In this document: one piece after another, positions 17,228 to 25,926 of the stretch | How positions within the stretch are numbered: the stretch's first letter is position 1 | How the letters are laid out: each line of letters begins with the position of its first letter | Source of the DNA: Bacillus sp. OV322 | GTDB lineage: Bacteria; Bacillota; Bacilli; Bacillales; DSM-1321 | Assembly: GCF_900112495.1 (NCBI RefSeq) | Contig: NZ_FOMA01000005.1 | Coordinates: forward strand, 124,001 to 188,000 | Direction: 5' to 3' | DNA length: 64,000 nucleotides | Position numbers and translations under genes: made by a program | The notes under the pieces: model-generated | Seen by the model: the letters and a program-made list of their open reading frames with translations, nothing else | What the model was told of the DNA's origin: nothing | Database searches by the model: none

Positions 17228-18022
17228 ATGGACAAAACAATTTTTATTACTGGTGCAGGCACCGGGCTGGGCAGAGGCGCAGCAATTGGTCTCGCCCAAA
17301 AAGGTCATCGTGTGATTGCAACTACAGAGCTTACTTCTCAAAAAACAGACCTTCTGCGGGAAGCAAATGACCTGGAACTGGATATGGAGGTGATTAAAGT
17401 CGATATTACGAACCCTTTGGATCTGGAACAGATAGAGAAGTATGATTTTGACGTATTTGTTGCAAATGCTGCCATTAATGAACGAGGGCCACTCGGAGAA
17501 GTGCCTATGAACCGATTTCGGGCACTCTTTGAAGTAAATGTTTTCGCAACCTTGGAAACAGTACAGATAGCTGCACGTAAGATGGTTCAAAAGGGAAGCG
17601 GAAAAATCGTCTTTATGAGTTCAGAATCTGGAATTTTGGCATCTCCATATGGCGGTCCATATGCCGCTACAAAGCACGCGATTGAAGCAATTGCCCATAC
17701 CCTTCAGTTGGAACTTCAAGGATTTGGAGTAAAAGTTGCCACCATTAACCCTGGTTCCTTCAAGACAGGTTTTAATGATCGCGCGGCAGAAGAGCTATGG
17801 AAATGGTACGATGAAGAGAAAAACTTCACGAGAAAAGAGGATATAAAAAAGGCGGAAGAGGGCTTAAACAACCAGTTTGACCCGGAAGATATGATTGCAA
17901 AAATGGTAGAAATCATTCCAGCTGACCATCATAAATTCCGGACCGCCTATCCTCAGCAAACCGAGAAACAGATGAAGCAAGAAGAACAAAAATGGTGGGA
18001 GATGGACATATTTTACACTTAA
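17228..18022 (+). CDS. SDR-family oxidoreductase
   Basis: A 264-residue NAD(P)-dependent short-chain dehydrogenase. It shows the cofactor loop TGAGTGLGRG at 8-17, NAA at the end of strand 4, the catalytic serine in FMSSESG and the YxxxK pair in PYAATKHAIE. Substrate unknown. GGTGGA stands 7 bases before ATG 17228; the 25 upstream codons are not family-like. A terminator hairpin follows. Confidence 0.88.
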   Translation: MDKTIFITGAGTGLGRGAAIGLAQKGHRVIATTELTSQKTDLLREANDLELDMEVIKVDITNPLDLEQIEKYDFDVFVANAAINERGPLGEVPMNRFRALFEVNVFATLETVQIAARKMVQKGSGKIVFMSSESGILASPYGGPYAATKHAIEAIAHTLQLELQGFGVKVATINPGSFKTGFNDRAAEELWKWYDEEKNFTRKEDIKKAEEGLNNQFDPEDMIAKMVEIIPADHHKFRTAYPQQTEKQMKQEEQKWWEMDIFYT

Positions 18023-18050
18023 AGTAACTTTACTTGAAGAAGTTAAATAA

Positions 18051-18093
18051 AAAAAGTCGGTTCCTTAACGAACAGGGAATTCGACTTTTTTAT
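18051..18093 (+). terminator. Terminator after SDR gene
   Basis: AAAAAGTCG (18051-18059) and CGACTTTTT (18082-18090), with GTTCC/GGAAT extending the stem, then a T-run. It may work in both directions. Confidence 0.75.
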
Positions 18094-18266
18094 GTTTGAA
18101 TTTGATTAGCGTACATAATTTCCGAAATGTTGGATGTTGGCGATACCCGAGTCTGGAGATAAACAAAGATTAACACCCGTACAACGATTAGGACTTACGG
18201 ATAAGGTTTTTGATATTAAAGATATAATATATTTACGTTAACTCATAATAGGGAAAGGCCGAAACA

Positions 18267-18691
18267 ATGAAAAATAAATGGGTAAAGAAATTAAAACCTT
18301 TTTTGATAATCGCAATAGTTCTATTCGGTCTTTATCTTTCGGTTAGTTATATACTTGATAAACTATTTGAAGATATGTGTGTAAACGAAATTGTTCAAAA
18401 GTTACGGTCACCGAATGAAGATAAAGTAGCTTATATTTTCAGAGAGATTGTGGTGCTACAACAGGAACATCATATCAGTTATCACTTTTTGATGTCGATG
18501 AGGGGCTACTGAATAAATCTGGAAACACATTTGTTTCAGATAACCAATTTCAAATCAAATGGATTACCAACGATAAATTACAAGTGAATTATAAGAAGTC
18601 CTCAGAGACATACGAAATGGATAAAAGTGTAAATTGGACTAAGATTGAATGTAGAGGAAATATTAATAAACGAATTGATAATACACCCTGA
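18267..18691 (+). pseudogene. DUF5412-type membrane-anchored protein, frameshifted
   Basis: The first 60 codons give a basic N-terminus, one membrane helix (FLIIAIVLFGLYLSVSYIL) and a soluble part. Near 18450 the frame breaks; the next frame continues CGATTGTSYQLSLFDVDEG and NQFQIKWITNDKLQVNYKK to a stop at 18691. The CGATTG block is characteristic of DUF5412 proteins as I recall them. Restored length is about 140 residues. One lesion only, so recent decay or a sequencing error. Confidence 0.7.
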
Positions 18692-18771
18692 TAAAGTAAT
18701 AAGGTTTACTTCAGTAAAATAAGGTATATTATATTTGTTGAATAGATTCTCTTTAATGACAAGAAAAGTAT

Positions 18772-18930
18772 GTGAACAAATTGAGAAAATATAAATTGGC
18801 TACCAAAGGTAAGGTAGCTGTGACAAAGTTTCATGAAAAACAGACGCCTGCCAAATTTGATAAAGTGCAGCAACTTGAAAAAATACGCGCGGAGTATTTA
18901 AAAAAGAAGCAAAAACAAACAGATAAATAA
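18772..18930 (+). CDS. Small basic protein (52 aa)
   Basis: A GTG-started frame of 52 residues, very rich in lysine: KLATKGKVAVTKFHEKQTP then KFDKVQQLEKIRAEYLKKK. Codon use is gene-like, but no clear ribosome binding site is present. It may be a small nucleic-acid-binding protein or the tail of a lost gene. No family was identified. Confidence 0.4.
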   Translation: MNKLRKYKLATKGKVAVTKFHEKQTPAKFDKVQQLEKIRAEYLKKKQKQTDK

Positions 18931-18997
18931 TATGAATGAAAGAAATAGGAAGATTAAAATCTCCCTATTTTTTTCTTATTCCAATTTCTTTTTTCAA

Positions 18998-19145
18998 TTG
19001 ATGATAGAGTTTATTATTCCCATAAATTTTTCAGATTCGGCAACAAAAAACTCGTCATCAGATATTAATTACTCACTAAAAATTTCAGTAGCAGAATCAA
19101 TAGACCAGCCGTCATTTTGGATACACCATTAATCTACAGCAGAAA
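18998..19145 (-). pseudogene. Gene fragment with internal stop, unidentified
   Basis: On the minus strand the frame reads CIQNDGWSIDSATEIFSE, a TAA, then LISDDEFFVAESEKFMGIINSIIN and a stop. The residue pattern is protein-like through the stop, suggesting a fragment of a small acidic (possibly immunity-type) gene. The + strand frame over the same bases is a shadow. Confidence 0.25.
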
Positions 19146-19248
19146 TTTTAAAACATTTGGATACGCACTTGGCTTAGGTAGCTGAATAATCGTTTTTGTT
19201 AATTAGAATACTGGATACTTTTTAAGAATGTGAAGAATTGTACTTAAA

Positions 19249-19302
19249 GTAACTGAGTGCGTTTGTTTAAGAAGATAGAGCTGCTTTCGGCAACCTATTT
19301 TG
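19249..19302 (+). repeat. Cassette-boundary element (outlier copy)
   Basis: GTAACTGAGTGCGTTTGTT then TAAGAAG and AGCTGCTTTCGGCAAC follow the consensus of the elements between 39.6 and 63.5 kb (see 62760). It lies about 100 bases before the STAS gene and is partly degenerate. Confidence 0.45.
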
Positions 19303-19404
19303 TTTTGTCCATACCAAATGCAGGCTGCTTTAATTTTATAATTAATATCATAATGCTATAATAATTCTGTTAAGTAAATCAAATATATTATAGGAGAATT
19401 TTAA

Positions 19405-20424
19405 ATGAATCATAATACTAACATTAATATTGGCGGCCTAGATTTTGGCTGGGATTTAGATAAAGGGAAATTCACTTTTGAGGGAGAAGACGCGGTCTTA
19501 TTCTGGATTTCAAGTGCAATGAAAACCTTTTTTGATACCATTGAAGAAATTTCGGGTGAAGAGGCTACCCAACTTGTGTTTGAGACTACTGGTTATCGCC
19601 AGGGGCTTGTGGTTGGTGAATATTTTGAAAGGATGAAGCAATTAAGTGTAATTGAAGCAGCAAAAAGGATTACCAATACATATGCGTCAGCAGGCTGGGG
19701 AAGAACAGAAATCAGGGAACTTGATTTTCAATCCAAAACGCTTATTGCAGAGATTAAAGACAGCTGGGAATATAAGATTAACTTAGCTCAGGGGAAAAAA
19801 CAGAGCGGTTTATATTTAGCGGCTCATTATGCGGGGATTTTCACTGGTTTATTTGGTACGAGAATCTGGTATAGAATTGTGCAAGACCAACTGGAGGGGC
19901 ATGAATACAGTATTATTGAATATTACCCATCCGATATAACAGTATCAGATAATATCCATGAATTATCGAGGAAGAAAGAGTCAGAACAGATAAAGCAGCT
20001 TGAAGTAATGGTTGAACAAAAGACCAAGGAATTAAGGGATTTGGTTAAACAATTATCTTCCCCAGTTATCCCTGTATTAGAAGGCATTGTGGTTGTTCCT
20101 CTTCTTGGGAAATATGATGAAGAACGATCTGAAGATTTAATAGCTAATACGCTGTTTAACCTCCCTCAACACCAAGCAAACTTTTTAGTTCTAGATCTAA
20201 CTGGTTTAGATATGGAAGTAAGTCAGTATACTGCCAACTTTATCGAAAAAATTGGAGCAGCTGCTTCTTTAATTGGTATTAAGACTATATTGGTAGGGAT
20301 TTCTGCAGAATTGGGAATCACCCTAACTCAATCTGGAATTAACCTTTCAAAATTTGAATGCTTCAGAACCCTCCAGCATGGGATTCACCATGCTTTAGCT
20401 GAGGCAGGGAAATCTATTGTATAA
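19405..20424 (+). CDS. RsbR-like STAS-domain protein with N-terminal sensor domain
   Basis: A 339-residue protein. Residues 1-190 form a putative sensor domain, possibly V4R-like. Residues 193-215 are a short coiled coil (KKESEQIKQLEVMVEQKTKEL). From about 217 comes a STAS domain: SSPVIPVLEGIVVVPLLG, then FLVLDLTGL and TILVGISAELG. This layout matches the RsbR paralogues of the stressosome, which feed environmental signals to sigma-B. In RsbRA the phosphorylated threonines lie at the helix start after the DxTG strand; here that place reads EVSQYTANF. AGGAG precedes the ATG. Confidence 0.75.
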   Translation: MNHNTNINIGGLDFGWDLDKGKFTFEGEDAVLFWISSAMKTFFDTIEEISGEEATQLVFETTGYRQGLVVGEYFERMKQLSVIEAAKRITNTYASAGWGRTEIRELDFQSKTLIAEIKDSWEYKINLAQGKKQSGLYLAAHYAGIFTGLFGTRIWYRIVQDQLEGHEYSIIEYYPSDITVSDNIHELSRKKESEQIKQLEVMVEQKTKELRDLVKQLSSPVIPVLEGIVVVPLLGKYDEERSEDLIANTLFNLPQHQANFLVLDLTGLDMEVSQYTANFIEKIGAAASLIGIKTILVGISAELGITLTQSGINLSKFECFRTLQHGIHHALAEAGKSIV

Positions 20425-20432
20425 AGTAATTA

Positions 20433-20452
20433 AGACAAGAGGAAACCTCTTG
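20433..20452 (+). terminator. Hairpin after STAS gene
   Basis: ACAAGAGG, AAA, CCTCTTGT just after the stop codon. No U-run follows, so it is more likely an RNA 3' stabilising hairpin. Confidence 0.4.
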
Positions 20453-20530
20453 TCAGCTTGTTGAGAAAGCCCTTATTTTTTCTCCACAAGCATTTTTATG
20501 GCTAGAACCTCCATCATACGTCATCAAAAA

Positions 20531-20577
20531 AAAGATCGCCACATACCTAGTAGGCCAGGTATGTGGCGATCTTTTTG
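20531..20577. terminator. Strong bidirectional terminator
   Basis: An 18-bp perfect inverted repeat: AAAGATCGCCACATACCT (20531-20548) and AGGTATGTGGCGATCTTT (20557-20574), with A-runs on the left and T-runs on the right. Confidence 0.85.
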
Positions 20578-20604
20578 TATTCTGACTGTCTGCGTTGAGT
20601 TAGT

Positions 20605-21230
20605 ATGACGGTAAATGGAAAGAAGTTCAATCGAAGAACCTGCAAAGTTGTTTCTTACTCCCAAGATCTGACCCCAATAAAGAAGGGATTTCGGTTTTTC
20701 TTGTGGATTAGGAACCTGTTAAGTGATAATAAAGTTATTCCGTTAAAGGGCCAAATTGTTAAGAAATGGAGGAAAAGGATTTGTATGAAGATTACAGTCG
20801 CCAAGCTTTGCCATCCAGGAAATATAGGGAGTTATTAGGGAGCGCAATTTGTGTTTTTAATTCCAATAATGCGTTCATTATTGAAAATATACTAACTAAT
20901 GATGAAACGGATGAATATGATTGGCAGCAGTTAATAGATCGTACTTCTGGGGAATTATCGGAACCGGTAAAGAATACCATTACAAAAAATTCAAATACCT
21001 TTATTGCTAAGAAATTTAGCGAGATTATTGGGATAAGGAATAGAATTATGCATAGCTTCCAAGTTGCTGCTCCTAGAGGAAGTGGTCTCTCTGAAGATGT
21101 AGATAATCAAATATTAGCTACTAAATACAAAAACGGAAAGCAAACCTATATTACACAAGAATTTTTGTATGACTTTATCAAACAGAATGGCGAATTAAGT
21201 ACCGAACTTCATAAATTTAGAGGACATTAA
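20605..21230 (+). pseudogene. HEPN-like protein, probably frameshifted near its N-terminus
   Basis: An open frame of 154 codons runs from ATG 20766. Just before it, another frame reads IRNLLSDNKVIPLKGQIVKK; joining it to MEEKDLYEDYSRQALPSRKYRELLG at 20766 by one inserted base gives continuous protein. The C-terminal part contains IIGIRNRIMHSF, an Rx4H motif in RNxxxH context as in HEPN ribonuclease/toxin domains. A TAA stands immediately before ATG 20766, and no good ribosome binding site is seen there. Alternatively the 154-residue frame is expressed alone. HEPN membership is inferred from the motif. Confidence 0.45.
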
Positions 21231-21243
21231 AATATAAGCCTTC

Positions 21244-21275
21244 ACACTAATGGGCGCATTTGTTGAGCAACATAG
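21244..21275 (+). repeat. Cassette-boundary element, motif 1 only
   Basis: CACTAATGGGCGCATTTG then TTGAGCAA follows the motif-1 consensus (CTAACGGGTGCGTTAGTTGAA). It lies directly after the HEPN-like gene, the position these elements take behind cassette genes. Confidence 0.45.
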
Positions 21276-21429
21276 GTAAAAATTATCAATCTTTTTTATT
21301 AAACTAAAATTTAAATTTATGTATTGGGAGAGGGGAAAGGATAATCTTTCCCTTAATCGGTCTCCAATACGCAATGAAGGTTCACACTAAACACTGATTT
21401 AGCGCGAAGTTGTTGGGAATGACGAATTA

Positions 21430-21468
21430 GGCGGCCTTATAAGGGGATGCCCCCCTTATGAGGCCGCC
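21430..21468. terminator. Large hairpin between convergent units
   Basis: GGCGGCCTTATAAGGGG (21430-21446) pairs with CCCCTTATGAGGCCGCC around an ATGC loop with one mismatch. It sits 14 bases past the LacI stop. There is no long T-run, so it may work as a transcript end stabiliser for the minus-strand gene. Confidence 0.6.
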
Positions 21469-21481
21469 ATTAATTAATGCC

Positions 21482-22492
21482 CTATATAGTGGCAACTGAT
21501 TTTTGGATGATGGATTTAGTTGGTATGATGGTTTGACGTTCTGGATTACTTCCCTCCTTAATCCTAGAAAAAAGGACCTTTGCTGCGATATCCCCAAGCT
21601 TTTTGACCGGAATCTCCTTACAGGTTAAGGAAGGAGATAGAAATGGATAAATATTAGGGTTGCTATAGCCGACTACAGACAGATCTTCAGGGATTGATAT
21701 CCCTTTTTCTGCCGCAATTTTATAAATGCTCATGACCTTTAGGTCATCGGTCGCAACAACAGCCGTCGGCATTGTGCCGGCAATAAGCATCTTAGCTGCT
21801 AGATGGGCTGCATCTACTGTATAACCGCTGTCAATGATCCTTTCATTATTGACTTCTAAACCATTGGCCCTCATACAGCCTATGAATCCTTCCAGCCGGT
21901 CTATTGATACATGATAATCCAGCGGTGAGTGCAGGCATGCAATATCCCTGTGGCCTCTGTCTATCAGGTATTGGGTAAGGTCAAAGCTATCCTGATAGTT
22001 GTTTGTATCGACTGAGAATACATTCCTAAAGTTTCCATCTACTTTTCCAATCACCACAATAGGGATATTGAATTGGTCAATCTGCTGGAAAAAGCTTTCA
22101 TCTGCCGGAGAGCTCAGCATGATAATGCCTTTAATCATCTTTTCTTTTATTTTCGTGACACATTTTTGCAGATCATCCCGGCTGTCTTTTGAAGTCTGCA
22201 GGATCAAATCAAAATCCTCTTCTTCGGACATTATTGAGATGGTGTGGATGATTTCCGAGAAAAAGGGATTATTTTCTGTCGTTTTGGCAGGCCGGGAGAG
22301 CACCATTAAGGCATCAAAGCCAGAAGAAAGAGCCCTCGCTAATTTACTGGGCTGATAGTTTAATTGCTCAATTGCTTTCAATACACGTTCCCTGGATTCC
22401 GGAGAAATATTAGTCTGATTATTCAGCACGCGGGAAACGGTTGATTTTGATACATTTGCTGCACGTGCAATATCGTATATAGTGTGTCCCAA
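21482..22492 (-). CDS. LacI-family regulator of the glucoside operon (YcjW-like position)
   Basis: A 336-residue LacI repressor. N-terminal helix-turn-helix: TIYDIARAANVSKSTVSRVLN; hinge LARALSSG; effector domain to the end. TTG start with AGAGGGGG seven bases upstream. It is divergent from the ycj-like operon, where E. coli also keeps a LacI gene (ycjW). Two identical 14-bp sites and a promoter-spacer palindrome in the shared intergenic region are its likely operators. Confidence 0.88.
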   Translation of the reverse strand: MGHTIYDIARAANVSKSTVSRVLNNQTNISPESRERVLKAIEQLNYQPSKLARALSSGFDALMVLSRPAKTTENNPFFSEIIHTISIMSEEEDFDLILQTSKDSRDDLQKCVTKIKEKMIKGIIMLSSPADESFFQQIDQFNIPIVVIGKVDGNFRNVFSVDTNNYQDSFDLTQYLIDRGHRDIACLHSPLDYHVSIDRLEGFIGCMRANGLEVNNERIIDSGYTVDAAHLAAKMLIAGTMPTAVVATDDLKVMSIYKIAAEKGISIPEDLSVVGYSNPNIYPFLSPSLTCKEIPVKKLGDIAAKVLFSRIKEGSNPERQTIIPTKSIIQKSVATI

Positions 22493-22701
22493 TAGAATTC
22501 CCCCTCTTAACTATTCCTGCTGGGATGGTTGTATGCGGTTCCAATCAAACGCTAGATTCAAGCTGCAAAGGAGGATAAGGCGTTTTGTCATCGAGAAAGC
22601 GGTTTTATTGTAAATTATAGGGTTAATTAATACCTATAGCAACAAAAAGATTTTCACCAGCCTATTTTTCTAAACTAGTTATTATCTAAAAATTTTATAT
22701 A

Positions 22702-22785
22702 TTGACAGAAAGCGTTTTCTATACTATATTTTTTCTGTGGGAGCGGTTCCACAACTTTTTTTACATCGCTATGGGAGCGGTTCCA
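22702..22785 (+). promoter_or_regulatory. Operon promoter with three operator-like sites
   Basis: TTGACA (22702-22707), 17 bases, TATATT (22725-22730): a consensus sigma-A promoter. The spacer holds AGAAAGCGTTTTCT (22707-22720), palindromic and cre-like. TGGGAGCGGTTCCA occurs at 22738-22751 and again at 22772-22785, exactly 34 bp apart; the second overlaps the ribosome binding region. Confidence 0.85.
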
Positions 22786-22799
22786 AGGAGGAGGCGTAC

Positions 22800-24485
22800 A
22801 TGATGAACTTAAGAGAAAGACTGTTAAAAATTTATGATGAAAAAGATACAGAATCGATTTTGCCGAGCCTTCAAGAAAAATTGATGGAAGCGGGCAAGAA
22901 ATCTCTAAGAAAAAGAAAGCAGGACTGGGATCAGGATGATGTGGTCTTAATTACATATGCCGATCAATTTCAAAAGGATGGTCAGCCTGCGCTGACTGCT
23001 CTCGAGAAAATGTATGAACAATATTTCAAAGATAAATTCGGGGTTGTCCATCTTCTTCCTTTCTACCCATATTCATCGGACGATGGATTTTCCGTAATAG
23101 ATTATCAGAAGGTGAATCCGATTGCAGGTGATTGGGGAGATGTTGAAAATCTTTCAAAGAAAACCAGTATCATGTTTGACTTTGTCTGCAACCATATCTC
23201 TGCCAAGAGTGATTGGTTTACGGAATATCTCAATGGGAATCCCGATTTCAATCATTTCTTTACTGAAATGGATACCGAAATAGACCTCAGCGCTGTCACA
23301 AGGCCGAGGGCAACCCCGGTCCTGACAAAGTTCAGACTGGAGGACGGAACAGAAAGGTATATATGGACAACCTTCAGTGAAGACCAGATTGACTTGAACT
23401 TCAGCAACCCCCTGGTCCTGTTGAAAATGATAGATGTTCTACTATTCTATCTTGAAAAGGGTGCAGAATATATCAGACTAGATGCGGTAGGCTTCATGTG
23501 GAAAGAACCTGGAACCAGCTGCATTCATTTGGAAAAAACCCATCAGATTGTAAAGCTATTCCGGGATATCGTTGAAGAGGCTGCGAAAGGGACCGTCATT
23601 ATTACAGAAACCAATGTGCCGCAAAAGGATAACATTTCTTACTTTGGGAATGGCAGTGATGAGGCACATATGGTCTACCAATTCCCTCTTCCTCCGCTGG
23701 TCTTGTATTCAATCAATCGCGGAGATGGAAGCGCGCTTACAGAGTGGGCAAGAAATTTAAAAGTGCCGGGTGATAAGACAACCTTCTTTAACTTCCTGGC
23801 ATCACATGACGGTATCGGGCTTAACCCGATCCGCGGCATCATACCGGAAGAGGAGATTCTGGCTTTAGTAAAGAGTCTTAAAAATGAAGGCGCTTTAGTG
23901 AATTACAAGAAAAATCCAGATGGCACGGAAAGTCCTTATGAGGTAAATGTCACCTATATGGACGCCCTGAATAAACAGTTGGATGATGATGAATTGAGGG
24001 TGAAGAGATTTCTGGCTGCACATTCCATTCTATTGACGCTGCCGGGGGTGCCTGCCGTCTATATCCAGAGTATGCTAGGATCCCGGAACGATTATGAGGG
24101 TGTAAGACGGACAGGGATGAACCGCTCCATTAACCGGGAGAAATATACCCTGGAGGAAATTACAGTTGAGCTGCATGAAGGCGGATCCCTTAGAAATAAA
24201 ATTTTTACCGGGCTGACAGACATAATTAAAGTCAGGAAAGAGGAAGCACTATTCCATCCGTCGGCAGATATGGAAGTCTTAGATTTGGGAAGCAGAGCGT
24301 TTGCGTTTAAACGATTGAACAGCTCAGATGAGGTGCTGACCATCATTCATAACCTGGCAGACGAAACCCTGGACTGCCGTCTATCCGGCAGCTTTCAAAA
24401 TCTATTGACAGGTGAAATGATAGAGATTACTGAAAAAATCACACTGGACCCATATCAATTTGTATGGTTAAAAACCATTAACTAG
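22800..24485 (+). CDS. ycjM: GH13_18 glycoside phosphorylase (glucosylglycerate phosphorylase/YcjM-like)
   Basis: A 561-residue GH13 subfamily 18 enzyme. Catalytic residues are visible: nucleophile D228 in YIRLDAVGF, acid/base E270 in IITETNVP, and stabiliser D337 in LASHDGIGL. The family phosphorolyses alpha-glucosides such as sucrose, glucosylglycerol or glucosylglycerate to glucose-1-phosphate. The E. coli homologue in the same gene order, YcjM, acts on glucosylglycerate (established), and a glycerate kinase in this operon supports that substrate. AAGGAGGAGG precedes ATG 22800 (a second ATG follows at once); 21 codons further upstream are untranslated promoter DNA. Confidence 0.88.
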   Translation: MMNLRERLLKIYDEKDTESILPSLQEKLMEAGKKSLRKRKQDWDQDDVVLITYADQFQKDGQPALTALEKMYEQYFKDKFGVVHLLPFYPYSSDDGFSVIDYQKVNPIAGDWGDVENLSKKTSIMFDFVCNHISAKSDWFTEYLNGNPDFNHFFTEMDTEIDLSAVTRPRATPVLTKFRLEDGTERYIWTTFSEDQIDLNFSNPLVLLKMIDVLLFYLEKGAEYIRLDAVGFMWKEPGTSCIHLEKTHQIVKLFRDIVEEAAKGTVIITETNVPQKDNISYFGNGSDEAHMVYQFPLPPLVLYSINRGDGSALTEWARNLKVPGDKTTFFNFLASHDGIGLNPIRGIIPEEEILALVKSLKNEGALVNYKKNPDGTESPYEVNVTYMDALNKQLDDDELRVKRFLAAHSILLTLPGVPAVYIQSMLGSRNDYEGVRRTGMNRSINREKYTLEEITVELHEGGSLRNKIFTGLTDIIKVRKEEALFHPSADMEVLDLGSRAFAFKRLNSSDEVLTIIHNLADETLDCRLSGSFQNLLTGEMIEITEKITLDPYQFVWLKTIN

Positions 24486-24496
24486 GAGGCAAAAGG

Positions 24497-25798
24497 ATGA
24501 AAAGGAAAAGCCTGATATTAACAGTAGTTCTGCTTGTAGGTGTGTTATTGAATGCGTGCAGCGGCGGACAAAAGGCCGGTTCAAAAGAAAAGACAACCAT
24601 TGAGTTTATGCATTCATCTGTTGAACAGGAACGGCTCGCTGTCATCAATAAGCTGGTTGACAAGTTTGAAAAAGAAAATCCAAATATCAAAATTAAGCAG
24701 GTACCGGTTGAGGAAGATTCCTACAATACGAAGATTGTAACACTTGCGAGTGCCGGAAAGCTTCCTGCCGTTCTGGAAGTCGGCCAGGACTATGCGAAGG
24801 TCATGGATAAAGATGAGCTCATTGATAAAAGTGCTGTTAAAAAAGTCCTTGATAAAGCAGGCAAGGATAATTTCTATGATGGGGCATTGAAGCTGGTTAA
24901 GACTGAGGATGGCAAAAGCTATACTGGTGTACCGATCTCTGGATGGGTCCAGGGCATCTGGTATAACAAAAAAATGCTTGCTTCTAAAGGATTGTCAGAG
25001 CCAAAAAACTGGGATGATGTATTGAACATTGCAAAAGCGTTTACAGACAACGCCAATAAGAAATACGGAATTGCCATGCCGACTGTTGAAGGCGTTTTTT
25101 CAGAGCAGGCACTCTCTCAATTTGCATTATCCAATAATGCGAATGTTCTAAATGGAAAAGGCAAGCTGGATATCGATTCTAAGGAGATGAAAGAAGCCCT
25201 GGATTACTACAAAGAATTATCAAAATATACCATGCCGGGCTCTAATGATACGACTGAAGTTAAGGATGCTTTTATGAACGGCACAGCTCCAATGGCTGTC
25301 TACTCCACCTATATTCTTCCTTCTGTCTATGAGGAAGGCGACTCAGCGAATATTGGTTTTGCCATCCCGGAGAAAAAGACGAAGGCTGTATTCGGAACTG
25401 TATCAGCCATCACGATTTCTTCTGGATTGGATGATGCTCAAAAAGCAGCTGCACAAAAGTTCACTGCATTCCTGTCTAAGCCGGAAAACATGACGTCCTG
25501 GGTGCTGATGTCACCTGGAGGTGCACAGCCGGTCAGCAAGGCTGTTACGGAAAATGCCGATTACCAGGCTAATAAAGTTGTCAAATCCTTTGGTGCACTA
25601 TCAACTGAAATCGCATCCTCCTTCAATGACATTCAAGTCTTTGGATTAGTAGATGGGAAGAATTTCTTGAAAATGGGCGATGTAACAAGCTCGGGTGCTA
25701 TTCCTAAGCTGGTGAACAACATCACAGTCGGCGGCAAAAGCGTGGATGGTGAGCTGAAAAAGGCTGAAAAGACGATTGAGGACGTACTGAACAAATAA
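24497..25798 (+). CDS. ycjN: ABC transporter sugar-binding lipoprotein (YcjN-like)
   Basis: A 433-residue extracellular solute-binding protein. It has a lipoprotein signal with lipobox LLNAC (Cys 22), then the bacterial family 1 fold (TIEFMHSSVEQERLAVINKLVDKFEKENP; GIWYNKKMLASKGLSEPKNWDD). It should sit on the outer face of the membrane and deliver an oligosaccharide or glucoside to the two permeases downstream. GGAGG precedes the ATG, and only 11 bases separate it from ycjM. Confidence 0.9.
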   Translation: MKRKSLILTVVLLVGVLLNACSGGQKAGSKEKTTIEFMHSSVEQERLAVINKLVDKFEKENPNIKIKQVPVEEDSYNTKIVTLASAGKLPAVLEVGQDYAKVMDKDELIDKSAVKKVLDKAGKDNFYDGALKLVKTEDGKSYTGVPISGWVQGIWYNKKMLASKGLSEPKNWDDVLNIAKAFTDNANKKYGIAMPTVEGVFSEQALSQFALSNNANVLNGKGKLDIDSKEMKEALDYYKELSKYTMPGSNDTTEVKDAFMNGTAPMAVYSTYILPSVYEEGDSANIGFAIPEKKTKAVFGTVSAITISSGLDDAQKAAAQKFTAFLSKPENMTSWVLMSPGGAQPVSKAVTENADYQANKVVKSFGALSTEIASSFNDIQVFGLVDGKNFLKMGDVTSSGAIPKLVNNITVGGKSVDGELKKAEKTIEDVLNK

Positions 25799-25805
25799 TA
25801 ACAGG

Positions 25806-25838
25806 GAGGGTATTTACCTAATGGCAATACCCTCTGCT
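25806..25838 (+). terminator. Attenuating hairpin after the binding-protein gene
   Basis: GAGGGTATT (25806-25814) pairs with AATACCCTC (25826-25834), followed by TGCTTTTTAA. Such leaky terminators often keep binding-protein mRNA in excess over permease mRNA. Confidence 0.7.
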
Positions 25839-25926
25839 TTTTAACATGGAGGAAAAGTAAATATTGGTCTGCAAAAAGTGCGCCTTTCTTAGGAAGGGAG
25901 CCCATTATACCTTAAGGGGGGAGCTT

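Noticed and set aside
17105-17590. Minus-strand frame of 161 codons over the SDR start
   Set aside because: Antisense to a clear SDR with all motifs; composition is Cys/Phe-rich shadow sequence.
22707-22720. Calling the promoter-spacer palindrome a certain CcpA cre site
   Set aside because: Two outer positions differ from the cre consensus; it may equally bind the local LacI protein.
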